Assembly: GCF_003205575.1 (NCBI RefSeq)
Contig: NZ_PYBW01000015.1
Location: 1 to 60,851, forward strand
Origin: Streptomyces tateyamensis
Lineage (GTDB): Bacteria > Actinomycetota > Actinomycetes > Streptomycetales > Streptomycetaceae
Direction: 5' to 3'
Length of the DNA: 60,851 bases
The notes beneath the pieces were generated by a model, which had not been told where the DNA came from, made no database searches, and worked only from the letters and a program-made list of their open reading frames with translations. Shown here piece by piece: positions 8,506-16,133 of this stretch (position 1 is the stretch's first letter; every line of letters starts with the position of its first letter). The position numbers and the translations under genes were made by a program.

Positions 8506-9288
8506 TCAGATCGACTGCCAGGACGGCTTGGCCGCGTAGGTGGCGCGGAAGTAGTCGGCCAGCTTCAGGCGGGCGGCGGCCGCCTCGTCCACCACCACGG
8601 TGGCGTGCGGGTGCAGCTGCAGCGCCGAGGCCGGGACCAGCGCGGACAGGGGGCCCTCGACGGTCTGCGCGACGGCCTCCGCCTTGGCCTCGCCGGTGGC
8701 GAGCAGCACCAGGTGGCGGGCCTCCAGGATGGTGCCGATGCCCTGGGTCAGCACGTGGTGCGGGACCTCGTCCAGGCTGTCGAAGAAGCGGGCGTTGTCC
8801 ACCCGGGTCTGCTCGGTCAGGGTCTTGATCCGGGTGCGGGAGGCGAGCGAGGAGCAGGGCTCGTTGAAGCCGATGTGGCCGTCGGTGCCGATGCCCAGCA
8901 GCTGGAGGTCCACCCCGCCGGCCGCGGCCAGCTCCTGGTCGTAGGCGGTGGCGGCGCCGGCGATGTCCTCGGCCGCGCCGTCCGGGCCGATGAAGCGCTC
9001 ACCTGGGATGCCGAGCGGCTGCAGCACCTCGCGCAGCAGCACCTCGCGGTAGGACTCGGGGTGGCCGACCGGCAGGCCCACGTACTCGTCCAGCTGGCAG
9101 ACCCGGGCCCGGGAGACGTCGAGCGAGCCCGCCTTGACCTTGGCCTCCAGGGCCCGGTAGATCGGCAGCGGCGTCGAGCCGGTGGCCACACCGAGCATCG
9201 CGTCGGGCTTGCGGGTGAGCAGGTCCGCGATCGCCGAGGCGATCAGCTCACCGCCCGCAGCGGCGTCGGGAACGATCACAATCTCCAT
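8506..9288 (-). CDS. nagB: Glucosamine-6-phosphate deaminase
   Basis: 260 residues, the normal NagB length. It converts glucosamine-6-phosphate to fructose-6-phosphate plus ammonia in N-acetylglucosamine catabolism. Diagnostic motifs are GVATGSTPLPIY near the N-terminus, QLDEYVGLP with the catalytic Asp, and GIGTDGHIGFNEPCSS with the active-site loop. The ATG at 9288 begins the typical MEIVIVPD N-terminus, so the longer in-frame extension is rejected. A DasR-type operator lies 30-45 bp upstream, as known for nagB in Streptomyces. Confidence 0.95.
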   Translation of the reverse strand: MEIVIVPDAAAGGELIASAIADLLTRKPDAMLGVATGSTPLPIYRALEAKVKAGSLDVSRARVCQLDEYVGLPVGHPESYREVLLREVLQPLGIPGERFIGPDGAAEDIAGAATAYDQELAAAGGVDLQLLGIGTDGHIGFNEPCSSLASRTRIKTLTEQTRVDNARFFDSLDEVPHHVLTQGIGTILEARHLVLLATGEAKAEAVAQTVEGPLSALVPASALQLHPHATVVVDEAAAARLKLADYFRATYAAKPSWQSI

Positions 9289-9317
9289 GCTTGACCCACC
9301 GTCCGAAAAGCGAGTAT

Positions 9318-9333
9318 TGAGGTCTAGACCAAT
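9318..9333. promoter_or_regulatory. dre site (DasR operator) upstream of nagB
   Basis: tgAGGTCTAGACCAat contains the perfect palindrome GGTCTAGACC and closely matches the known DasR-responsive element (core TGGTCTAGACCA). DasR is the GntR-family repressor released by glucosamine-6-phosphate, and nagB is one of its classical targets. DasR itself is not in this window. Confidence 0.85.
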
Positions 9334-9429
9334 CTTCGCTGAGTTTAGCGTGCCGGTAGGTCGCACAGGAACCCGCGCTCACCCGCTGGACGAGGTCAGG
9401 GGCGCCGCTCGGCGCCGCCCGACCCGGGG

Positions 9430-10191
9430 TCAGCCGCGCGTCGGGGAGATGATGCAGAAGAAGGCGCCGCCGTCGTCGCGGGCCACCGCCATCCGTCCGT
9501 ACGGGGAGTCGGTCGGCGGCACCAGCAGCTCGCCGCCCAGCTCGACGATCCGGGCCGCCGCCATGTCGGTGTCGGTGACCGCGAAGTAGGTGCTCCAGAA
9601 CGAGTCGGAGCCGGGCGGGACCATCGGGGGCAGCTCGCCGATGCCGCCCACCGGGGCGCCGTGCACCTTGGCCACGGTGTAGTTCAGGCCCGGGACCTCG
9701 TCGTACTCGTAGCCGAACACCTGGCTGTAGAAGATCCGGGCGGTGCGCGGGTCGTTGGACAGGTTCTCGTTCCAGGTGAACGAGCCGGACTCGTTGGCCA
9801 GGCCGGAGCCGCTCTGCTCGCGCCCCTGCCAGAGCCCGAAGACCGCGCCGGCCGGGTCGCGGGCCAGCGCGATCCGGCCGGCCGTCATGGCGTCGAACGG
9901 CTCCGTCAGCAGCTGGCCGCCGGCGTCCGTGATCCGGGCGGCCACCTGGTCGGCGTCGTCGGCGGCCAGATAGCTGACCCAGGCGGTGGGCGTCCCCGCC
10001 GGCACCGCGTTCACCGCGGCGACCAGCTGCCCGCGCAGCGTGGCCGGCCGGTAGTGGCCGCCCGGCCGGTCCGGGTCGGCGAACTCCCAGCCGAACAGGT
10101 CGTGGTAGAACGCGCAGGCCCGGTCCGGGTCGGCGGCGTTGAGGTCCACCCAGCAGGGCATGCCCTCGCGGTACTCGGTCATCCTGGGCAT
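9430..10191 (-). CDS. VOC-family (glyoxalase/bleomycin-resistance fold) protein, two tandem domains
   Basis: 253-residue protein with two vicinal-oxygen-chelate units: residues ~5-120 (PCWVDLNAADPDRACAFYHD) and ~130-250 (TRIFYS-like SNDPRTARIFYSQVFGYEY). Streptomyces have many such double-VOC proteins; the precise substrate is unknown and most are uncharacterised. The ATG at 10191 is chosen because CCAGGAG lies 7 nt before it; an internal ATG at 10182 is weaker. Confidence 0.82.
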   Translation of the reverse strand: MPRMTEYREGMPCWVDLNAADPDRACAFYHDLFGWEFADPDRPGGHYRPATLRGQLVAAVNAVPAGTPTAWVSYLAADDADQVAARITDAGGQLLTEPFDAMTAGRIALARDPAGAVFGLWQGREQSGSGLANESGSFTWNENLSNDPRTARIFYSQVFGYEYDEVPGLNYTVAKVHGAPVGGIGELPPMVPPGSDSFWSTYFAVTDTDMAAARIVELGGELLVPPTDSPYGRMAVARDDGGAFFCIISPTRG

Positions 10192-10324
10192 CGGCTGGCT
10201 CCTGGGGCGCGGCGGCAGTGTTCTGGCCAGGCTCGGTGGGGAGGCGGGGAGGCCGCAAGGGGGGTGGGCCGGTCGGGGGATCAGCGTGCGGAGAGGGGCA
10301 GGAACAGGGACGGCCAGCGGCACC

Positions 10325-10753
10325 CTAGGCGTCGTCCCGCTGCCTGGTGGCGTCCTCGATGCCGCGCAGCACGGCCTCCTGCTCGTTGCTGCGGCGGCGG
10401 CGCTCGGCTGCCTGGTCGCGCAGGTGGGACATCCGGGACTCGTCGGCGAGCGCGTCGCTGTCGACCACGGTGATGAAGCCGCTGCCCACGTTCACGATGT
10501 GCTGGTCCATCCGGCCGGTCAGCAGAATGGCGACCAGCACCATGAGCTCGTCGCGCACCTCGTCCGTGTAGTACTCCTCGTCCTGCGGCGCGGGGACCTG
10601 TTCGGCGGCCCGGCCCGGGGAGCCGACCAGGCGGACGATCTCCTGCAGCATCTCGCCCAGCACCCGGTAGGGCTCGGGGTCCATCCGCAGGCGCAGCGTC
10701 TCCAGGTACAGCTGGGCCTTCTCGCCCGGGCTCGGCTCGGTGGCGTCGTCCAT
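10325..10753 (-). CDS. Conserved hypothetical protein
   Basis: 142-residue, mainly charged and probably helical cytoplasmic protein. A central stretch (DELMVLVAILLTGRM) is hydrophobic but too short and polar-flanked to be a confident membrane segment. The C-terminal region is rich in Arg and Glu (DQAAERRRRSNEQEAV) and could form a coiled coil. The ATG at 10753 has CAGGA 7 nt upstream. No family recognised. Confidence 0.6.
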   Translation of the reverse strand: MDDATEPSPGEKAQLYLETLRLRMDPEPYRVLGEMLQEIVRLVGSPGRAAEQVPAPQDEEYYTDEVRDELMVLVAILLTGRMDQHIVNVGSGFITVVDSDALADESRMSHLRDQAAERRRRSNEQEAVLRGIEDATRQRDDA

Positions 10754-10863
10754 GGGTCCATCCTGCCCAGCCGAACCGGGCGCCGTGCGTGAACGGCTGA
10801 TCTGCGGGCGGCTTCGTCGGCTTTCCGCCACCGGCCGGTCGCCACAGGGCACCAGTCGGCCCG

Positions 10864-12003
10864 TCAGCGCAGGCGGGCGCGCAGGGTGGTGATCCGGTCG
10901 ACCGCCGAGAGGAAGGAGGCGCGGTCCAGTCGGCCGGAGTCCAGTGCGTCGGAGAGGGTGGCGGTGGCGTCCGCGCCCTGCGCCGGGTCCTGGGCCGAGC
11001 AGAGGATCAGGTCCATCCCCGCCGCCGCCGCGGCCACCGCCCGTTCGCCCGTGTCCCCGTAGGCCTTCAGCGCGCCCGCCTCCAGTGCGTCGGTGACGGT
11101 GACCCCGTGGAAGCCGAGCCGGTCGCGCAGCTCGCCGCCGACCACGGTGGGCGACAGTCCCGCCGGGCGGGACGGGTCCAGCGCCGGGTAGACGGCCCAG
11201 GAGACCATCACCAGGTCCACGTCCGCCACCAGCGCCGCCGCGTAGGGCGCCTCGTCGACCGCGCTCAGCTCCTCCTGGCCGGCCGGCAGGGTGACCGGGC
11301 CCAGGTCGGTGTCCGCCTTGGCCGGCGCCGTCCCGAGGCCGGGGAAGTGCTTGGCGGTGCCCGCCACCCCGCTGGCGTGCTGCCCGGTGACGAAGGCCTG
11401 CCCGAGTGCGGCGACCAGCGCCGGGTCCTGGCCGAAGGAGCGCTGCGGCTTGTCGATGAAGTTGCCCGGATCGCGGTACACGTCCAGCACCGGCGCGAGG
11501 TTGACGTTGAGTCCGGCGGCCGCCAGGTTGGCCCCGGCCTCCTGCCCGGCCCGCTGGGCGGCGGCCACCGCGTCGGGCTGCGCGCCGAGCGCGCGGGCCG
11601 ACAGCTCCGGCGCCCCCGGCAGCCGGCGCACCGAACCGCCCTCCTGATCGGTCATCAGCAGCAGCGGCTGATGCACCGGGCTCTGCAACTGGGCCTGCCG
11701 CAGCGCCGCCACGGCCTGCCGGAACCGCTCCGGATCCGCGGTGTTCGAGCCGAAGAAGATCACTCCGGCGGCCCGCCCCGTGCGGATCGCGGTGAGCAGC
11801 GGCTCGGGCGGGGTGGACCCCTTGTACGAGTAGACCACCCGCTGGCCGGCCAGCTGATCGTCCGTCAGCGGCGGGGTCTGCGGGCCCGGCAGGCTGCCCG
11901 GGACCGGGGAGGCGTCGGCGGCGTTGCGCACCGGCACCGTCGGCCCGCAGGCGGCGAGCAGCAGGACCAGGGCGCTGAGCAGCCAGCGGGTGCGGGGAGG
12001 CAT
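10864..12003 (-). CDS. GH3-family glycosidase-like lipoprotein
   Basis: 379-residue lipoprotein with lipobox LAAC (Cys19), then a GH3 N-terminal barrel. It shows TDQEGGSVRRL, NLAPVLDVYRD, KHFPGLGTAP, VMVSWAVYP and GVTVTDALEAGAL, the last carrying the nucleophile Asp. NagZ-type enzymes release N-acetylglucosamine from cell-wall fragments and would fit the nearby nagB. However, the DSH triad that supplies the acid/base His in true NagZ appears here as ADTD, so beta-N-acetylhexosaminidase activity is not assured. Confidence 0.82.
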   Translation of the reverse strand: MPPRTRWLLSALVLLLAACGPTVPVRNAADASPVPGSLPGPQTPPLTDDQLAGQRVVYSYKGSTPPEPLLTAIRTGRAAGVIFFGSNTADPERFRQAVAALRQAQLQSPVHQPLLLMTDQEGGSVRRLPGAPELSARALGAQPDAVAAAQRAGQEAGANLAAAGLNVNLAPVLDVYRDPGNFIDKPQRSFGQDPALVAALGQAFVTGQHASGVAGTAKHFPGLGTAPAKADTDLGPVTLPAGQEELSAVDEAPYAAALVADVDLVMVSWAVYPALDPSRPAGLSPTVVGGELRDRLGFHGVTVTDALEAGALKAYGDTGERAVAAAAAGMDLILCSAQDPAQGADATATLSDALDSGRLDRASFLSAVDRITTLRARLR

Positions 12004-12216
12004 GGCCAGGGGCTCCTATGGGCGGACAGGGAACCGTACTACAGAACTACGGACGAGGATCACCCACCGGGGCCGCCGTGGAGGGCATTTCCGCGACCTC
12101 GCCCGGCGCGTCGCGCTCCGCGGTACCTTCGGCGGCGGGCCCCGTGCCGTCGGCCCGGTGCGGCCCGTGGTGCGGCCCCGGTGCGGCCGCCCCGCCCGAG
12201 CCCGGTGCCCCCGCCC

Positions 12217-13647
12217 TCAGCCGGCCGGCGGGAGCACGTCCACCAGTGCCGCCAGCGCCGCCGGGTAGGCGTGGTCCGGCGGCGCCGCGTACCCCACCAC
12301 CAGCCCGTCCTGCCCCGGTCCCGCCGCGCCGGGGTGCCGGTAGCCGGCCAGCTCGTCCACCCCGACCCCGGCCGCCCGGGCGGCCCGGCAGGCGGCGGTC
12401 GCCGTCCCGGCCGGCAGCCGCAGCACCACGTGCAGCCCGGCGGCCACCCCGGTCACCGTGACGTGCGGGGCCCGCTCGGCCAGCAGCGCGACCAGTTCGT
12501 CGCGCCGCCGCCGGTAGCGCTGGCGCATCCGGCGGATGTGCCGGTCGTACCCGCCGGACTCGATGAAGTCCGCCAGCGCCAGCTGGTCCAGCGCACTCGC
12601 GTACGCCTCCCAGCGCCCCTTGGCCGCGAGCACCGCGTCGACCAGTCCCTCGGGCAGCACCAGCCAGCCCAGCCGCAGGGCCGGGGACAGGCTCTTGCTC
12701 ACCGACCCCAGGTACACCACCCGGTCCGGGTCCAGCCCCTGCAGCGCGCCCACCGGGGTCCGGTCGTGCCGGAACTCCCCGTCGTAGTCGTCCTCCAGGA
12801 TCACCCCGCCGCTCTGCCGGGCCCAGTCCACCGCGGCGGCGCGCCGCTCGGGGTGCAGCGCGGCGCCGGTCGGGAACTGGTGCGCCGGGGTGAGCAGCAC
12901 CGCCCTGGCGCGCGGCAGCTCGGGCAGCTCGGCGGTGCGGGCGCCGTACCCGTCCACGCCGAGCGGGTCGGTGCGTACGCCGGAGCGGTCCAGCAGCTCG
13001 CGGTGGAACGGCAGTCCGTACTCCTCCAGAGCCAGTCGCCCGCGCAGCACCCCCTCGCCGTACAGCAGCCGCAGCGCCGGGCCGACGCCCGAGCCGACCA
13101 CGATCCGCTCCGGGTCGGTGCGCACCCCGCGGGCCCGGGCCAGGTAGTCGGCCAGGGCCCGGCGCAGCTCCTCCCGGCCGCGCGGATCGCCCGGCCCGAA
13201 GGCCGCGCTGGGGGCCGAGGTGACGGAGCGCCGGACGGCGGCCACCCAGTCGGCGCGCGGGAAGCCGGCCGCGTCCGGCTGGCCCGGGCGCAGGTTGTGC
13301 TGCGGGGCCACCGGGAGCACCCGGGACCCGCGCGGGGGTCGGCCGCGTCTGGGCCGGGCCCGCTCGGCCACCTGGGTCCCGGCGCCCTGACGGGCCGTCA
13401 GCCACCCCTCGGCCACCAGCTCGGCGTAGGCGTCGGCCACCGTGTTGCGCGCCAGCCCGAGATCGGCGGCGAGCGAGCGGTACGGGGGCAGCCGGGTGCC
13501 CGGGGCCAGTCGGCCCTCGCGCACCGCCTCGCGCAGCGCGCGGATCAGCGCGGCCCGTCGGCCGCCCGGGGCGGACAGGTCGAGCCGCAGGTCGAGATGG
13601 AGGTCACGACCGATCCGCTGGGCCGAATTGACCCATGTTTCTGCCAT
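12217..13647 (-). CDS. MocR/PdxR-type GntR-aminotransferase regulator
   Basis: 476-residue fusion typical of MocR regulators. It has an N-terminal GntR winged helix (residues ~20-95, LPPYRSLAADLGLARNTVAD) and a C-terminal type I aminotransferase-like domain that binds PLP; the Schiff-base Lys lies in LGSVSKSLSPALRLGW. Family members control vitamin B6 salvage or other genes. The ATG at 13647 is preferred to an upstream in-frame GTG. It is divergent from a broken carboxymuconolactone decarboxylase-like gene, a frequent partner of this regulator type in streptomycetes, so it may have lost its target. Confidence 0.88.
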   Translation of the reverse strand: MAETWVNSAQRIGRDLHLDLRLDLSAPGGRRAALIRALREAVREGRLAPGTRLPPYRSLAADLGLARNTVADAYAELVAEGWLTARQGAGTQVAERARPRRGRPPRGSRVLPVAPQHNLRPGQPDAAGFPRADWVAAVRRSVTSAPSAAFGPGDPRGREELRRALADYLARARGVRTDPERIVVGSGVGPALRLLYGEGVLRGRLALEEYGLPFHRELLDRSGVRTDPLGVDGYGARTAELPELPRARAVLLTPAHQFPTGAALHPERRAAAVDWARQSGGVILEDDYDGEFRHDRTPVGALQGLDPDRVVYLGSVSKSLSPALRLGWLVLPEGLVDAVLAAKGRWEAYASALDQLALADFIESGGYDRHIRRMRQRYRRRRDELVALLAERAPHVTVTGVAAGLHVVLRLPAGTATAACRAARAAGVGVDELAGYRHPGAAGPGQDGLVVGYAAPPDHAYPAALAALVDVLPPAG

Positions 13648-13693
13648 CGAAATGCACCCTACTCGTGGTCGATCACGGAGCTGGCCTGAGGTC

Positions 13694-13884
13694 ATGACGA
13701 CGATGCGGCCGAACAGCCTTGGGACCGCCCGGATCAACCTCGCCCGCACCGCTCCCGAGGTCTTCGCGCTCCGACGGGAGGTGCCGGGTTTCTTCGGCGA
13801 GCGGGAGCGGGCCGCACCGGCGCCGTCAACACCTGGAACCGGATCGCGATCACGTCCGCGAAGCTGCCGGGCACCGACGAGCGG
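13694..13884 (+). pseudogene. Decayed carboxymuconolactone decarboxylase / AhpD-like gene
   Basis: Three separate pieces of a CMD-family protein survive in order. They are LGTARINLARTAPEVF (N-terminus) and, still in frame after a large deletion, PGFFGERERAA (family pattern FFT.RERAAL). Then, in a different frame from 13822, comes AVNTWNRIAITSAKLPG (family pattern INAWNRIAV). The central part with the CxxC redox pair is gone. About 190 bp remain of an expected ~450-480. It lies divergent to the MocR regulator, the usual arrangement for intact copies. Confidence 0.7.
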
Positions 13885-13935
13885 GTACGGCGCCGACCGG
13901 TCGGGCGGGCTGACGGTGCATCGACCGACCGGCCG

Positions 13936-14184
13936 TCAGGCCGCCGAACGCGGTTCCGGCAGCGGCACGGTGTGCAGGCACTGGTACTGGTGGCCGACGT
14001 CGCCGTCGACCACCGCGGCCACCCCGTCGGCGTCGATGGTGACCTGGAAGGTGCCGGTGTGGTCGGCGTAGACGGTCCGCCCGCCCACTGTGCGCGGCGT
14101 CCAGTGCACGATCACCACGGTGGAGGGGCGGTGGCTGCCCACCTGGCCGGGCAGCGAGACGGCATAACGGCGTGCGGGATCCAC
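13936..14184 (-). CDS. Small conserved Streptomycetaceae protein (possibly DUF6296)
   Basis: 82-residue protein starting with GTG at 14184, which is preceded by GAGGAGGA at good spacing; the longer in-frame extension has no coding character. It contains RRYAVSLPG, VVIVHWTPRTVGG and VYADHTGTFQVTI, an all-beta pattern I associate with the small DUF6296-type family of Streptomyces/Kitasatospora. Function unknown. Confidence 0.65.
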   Translation of the reverse strand: MDPARRYAVSLPGQVGSHRPSTVVIVHWTPRTVGGRTVYADHTGTFQVTIDADGVAAVVDGDVGHQYQCLHTVPLPEPRSAA

Positions 14185-14266
14185 GACGGGTCCTCCTCGG
14201 GATCGGGTCGGGGTCCCGAGGACGCCGGTGCCGGTCCGACGGAGCATGCCGGGCGCCGAGGGGGGC

Positions 14267-14282
14267 GCCTTCGGCCGAAGGC
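14267..14282. terminator. 16-bp perfect palindrome in a gene-free spacer, possible terminator
   Basis: GCCTTCGGCCGAAGGC lies within the 316-bp spacer 14185-14500 between two minus-strand genes, next to another short inverted repeat (GGCGCC-gagggg-GGCGCC, just left of it). It may end the thioesterase transcript. Nothing else recognisable was seen in this spacer. Confidence 0.45.
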
Positions 14283-14500
14283 CGGGGGAGCCGCGCGCCG
14301 ATTCGACATGATCCGTGGACAGGCCCTGTCCCCGGGCCAATCCCCTTGGCTCTGCCCGTCCTTGGGCCGTTCAATCCCGTCCCGGCATGGGCATGGCAGC
14401 CGAGGGCGTGACCCTGGCCACACCGGCTGCTGCGGGTACGTCCCAGCTGTCCCGCGAGTGCGCCCCAGGCCCTGTGGTGGCTCGCCCGGGGAGCGGGCAC

Positions 14501-14923
14501 TCACCCCGCGAGCGCGTACACCGTGGTTGCCTGAGCAGCCGGCTCGGTCTCGCCCTCGGCGGTCAGGGTGATCTCGGCGAAGGCCAGCCGGCGGCCGAGC
14601 TTGGTGACCCGCGCGGTCACCAGCAGGTCCCGGCCGACCACCGCGCGCTGGAAGCTGGACGACTGCTGAACGGTGGTCATGGGCGCGAAGCCGCCGAGCG
14701 CACTGGACAGCGCCACCACGGTCGCGGTGTCGGCGGCGGCCATCATCGCCTGCCCGCTCAGCCCGCCGCCCTCGCGGGCCAGCCGGTCGGACCAGGGCAG
14801 CCGAAGGACCGCGTGGCGCTCCCCGGTCTCCACGACCGTCAGGCCCAGGTCGAGCACCCAGGGGGCGAAGTAGTCGGCGAGGATCTTGTCCGCCTCGGCG
14901 GTGGTGATCGGCATACCCGTCAT
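14501..14923 (-). CDS. PaaI-like hotdog-fold thioesterase
   Basis: 140 residues, the length of single-domain hotdog acyl-CoA thioesterases. Diagnostic features are REGGGLSGQAMMAAADTATV (substrate-binding helix with the catalytic acidic residue) and the strands LVTARVTKLGRRLAFAEITL and AAQATTVYAL. It would hydrolyse an acyl- or aryl-CoA in the cytoplasm; substrate unknown. ATG at 14914 is an alternative start. Confidence 0.85.
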   Translation of the reverse strand: MTGMPITTAEADKILADYFAPWVLDLGLTVVETGERHAVLRLPWSDRLAREGGGLSGQAMMAAADTATVVALSSALGGFAPMTTVQQSSSFQRAVVGRDLLVTARVTKLGRRLAFAEITLTAEGETEPAAQATTVYALAG

Positions 14924-15012
14924 CGTGGCGGCGGCGAAGGTCGTGCTCTACCCCTTGAGACCTGAGACAACTCGTCAGTAACCTCTGGGCTCACAGCTGG
15001 GAGGCGGCGCGG

Positions 15013-15465
15013 ATGCGCAGAGCGGTGCTCACGCTGGCGGCGGTGGTGCTGCTGGTCGAGGCGCTGGTGGTGGGACTGATCGGGCTGGTGCTCGGGTTCG
15101 CCGCCAGCAGGCAGCACATGGTGATGGGCGGGATCGCCAGCTCCCGGATCGCGCTGGCCTCCTGGGTCGGGCAGGGCAGCCTGGCAGTGTTCCTGCTGGT
15201 CTGCGCGGTGGTGGTGGCCGTGACGGCGGGTCGGCCGCAGGTGCGGCTGTTCGTCCGGGTGCTGCTGGTGCTGTGCGCGGTGCTCAACGGGGTGCTGATG
15301 GCCCTGATGCTCGCGCTCTCCGGCTGGCCGGCCTTCTGCCTGCTCGCGGTGGTGACGGGGGTGCTGGTGCTGGTGCTGGTGTACGAGCGACCGTCGCCGG
15401 TGCCGGCCGCGGAGCCGGTGGCGGCGGGAAATGCCGTGGCGGAGCCGCCGATTCCGCTGGAATGA
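15013..15465 (+). CDS. Four-helix integral membrane protein, unknown function
   Basis: 150-residue protein with four hydrophobic segments (approx. residues 5-30, 45-70, 80-105, 108-125) and a Pro/Ala-rich cytoplasmic-type tail. No family is recognised. The stop codon overlaps a start of the following GNAT gene (ATGA at 15462-15465), implying translational coupling. Confidence 0.7.
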   Translation: MRRAVLTLAAVVLLVEALVVGLIGLVLGFAASRQHMVMGGIASSRIALASWVGQGSLAVFLLVCAVVVAVTAGRPQVRLFVRVLLVLCAVLNGVLMALMLALSGWPAFCLLAVVTGVLVLVLVYERPSPVPAAEPVAAGNAVAEPPIPLE

Positions 15466-16019
15466 TCATCCGTATGAATACTCGGATCCGCCCCGTCACC
15501 GCCGAGGACTGGCCCGAGGTCAAGGAGCTGCGGCTGGCCGCGCTCCAGGACCCGCTGGCCGCCATCGCCTTCCTGGACACCTACGAGCAGGCCGCCGCGC
15601 GGCCGGACGAGTTCTGGCAGCAGCGGGCGGCCGGCACCGGCGGCGGGTTGATCAGCCGCCAGTTCGTTGCCGAACAGTCGGACGGGCGCTGGGTCGGCTC
15701 GGTCAGCGTGCTGATCGAGCAGGCGGGCGGCGCGGACGTGTTCGGCGGGCCGGTCGCCCAGGACCAGGCGCACCTGGTCGGCGTCTTCGTCCGCCCCGAG
15801 TGCCGGGGCACCGGCGTGGCCCGCGAGCTGTTCGAGGCGGCAACGGCCTTCGCCCGCGGTTACGGCGAGCCGCCGATCTCCCGGGTCCGCCTCTTCGTGC
15901 ACCAGGACAACCACCGGGCCGAGGCCTTCTACCGCAAGCTCGGCTTCGCCCGCACCGGCCACACCGTCCAGGTGCCCAGCGACACAGCCAAGGTGGAGAA
16001 CGAGCTGGTGCTGGCCTGA
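15462..16019 (+). CDS. GNAT-family N-acetyltransferase
   Basis: 185-residue acetyltransferase. It has the GNAT N-terminus (IRPVTAEDWPEV), the central strand ending in LVGVFVRPECRGTGVARELF (the acetyl-CoA pyrophosphate loop R-x-x-G-x-G/A) and the C-terminal VHQDNHRAEAFYRKLGF motif. Substrate unknown. The start at 15462 overlaps the upstream stop; ATG at 15474 (MNTRIRP) is equally plausible. Confidence 0.88.
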   Translation: MIIRMNTRIRPVTAEDWPEVKELRLAALQDPLAAIAFLDTYEQAAARPDEFWQQRAAGTGGGLISRQFVAEQSDGRWVGSVSVLIEQAGGADVFGGPVAQDQAHLVGVFVRPECRGTGVARELFEAATAFARGYGEPPISRVRLFVHQDNHRAEAFYRKLGFARTGHTVQVPSDTAKVENELVLA

Positions 16020-16133
16020 CCTCGTACGGGCCCGACGCACGGTAAGGCTCCCGCTCAGGAGGGCGGGTTCCGCTTCTGGTCGGCCGCGCCGGCGCGAGGT
16101 CGGGGGGCGGCCTTCGGGCGATCCTGCGCCGGG

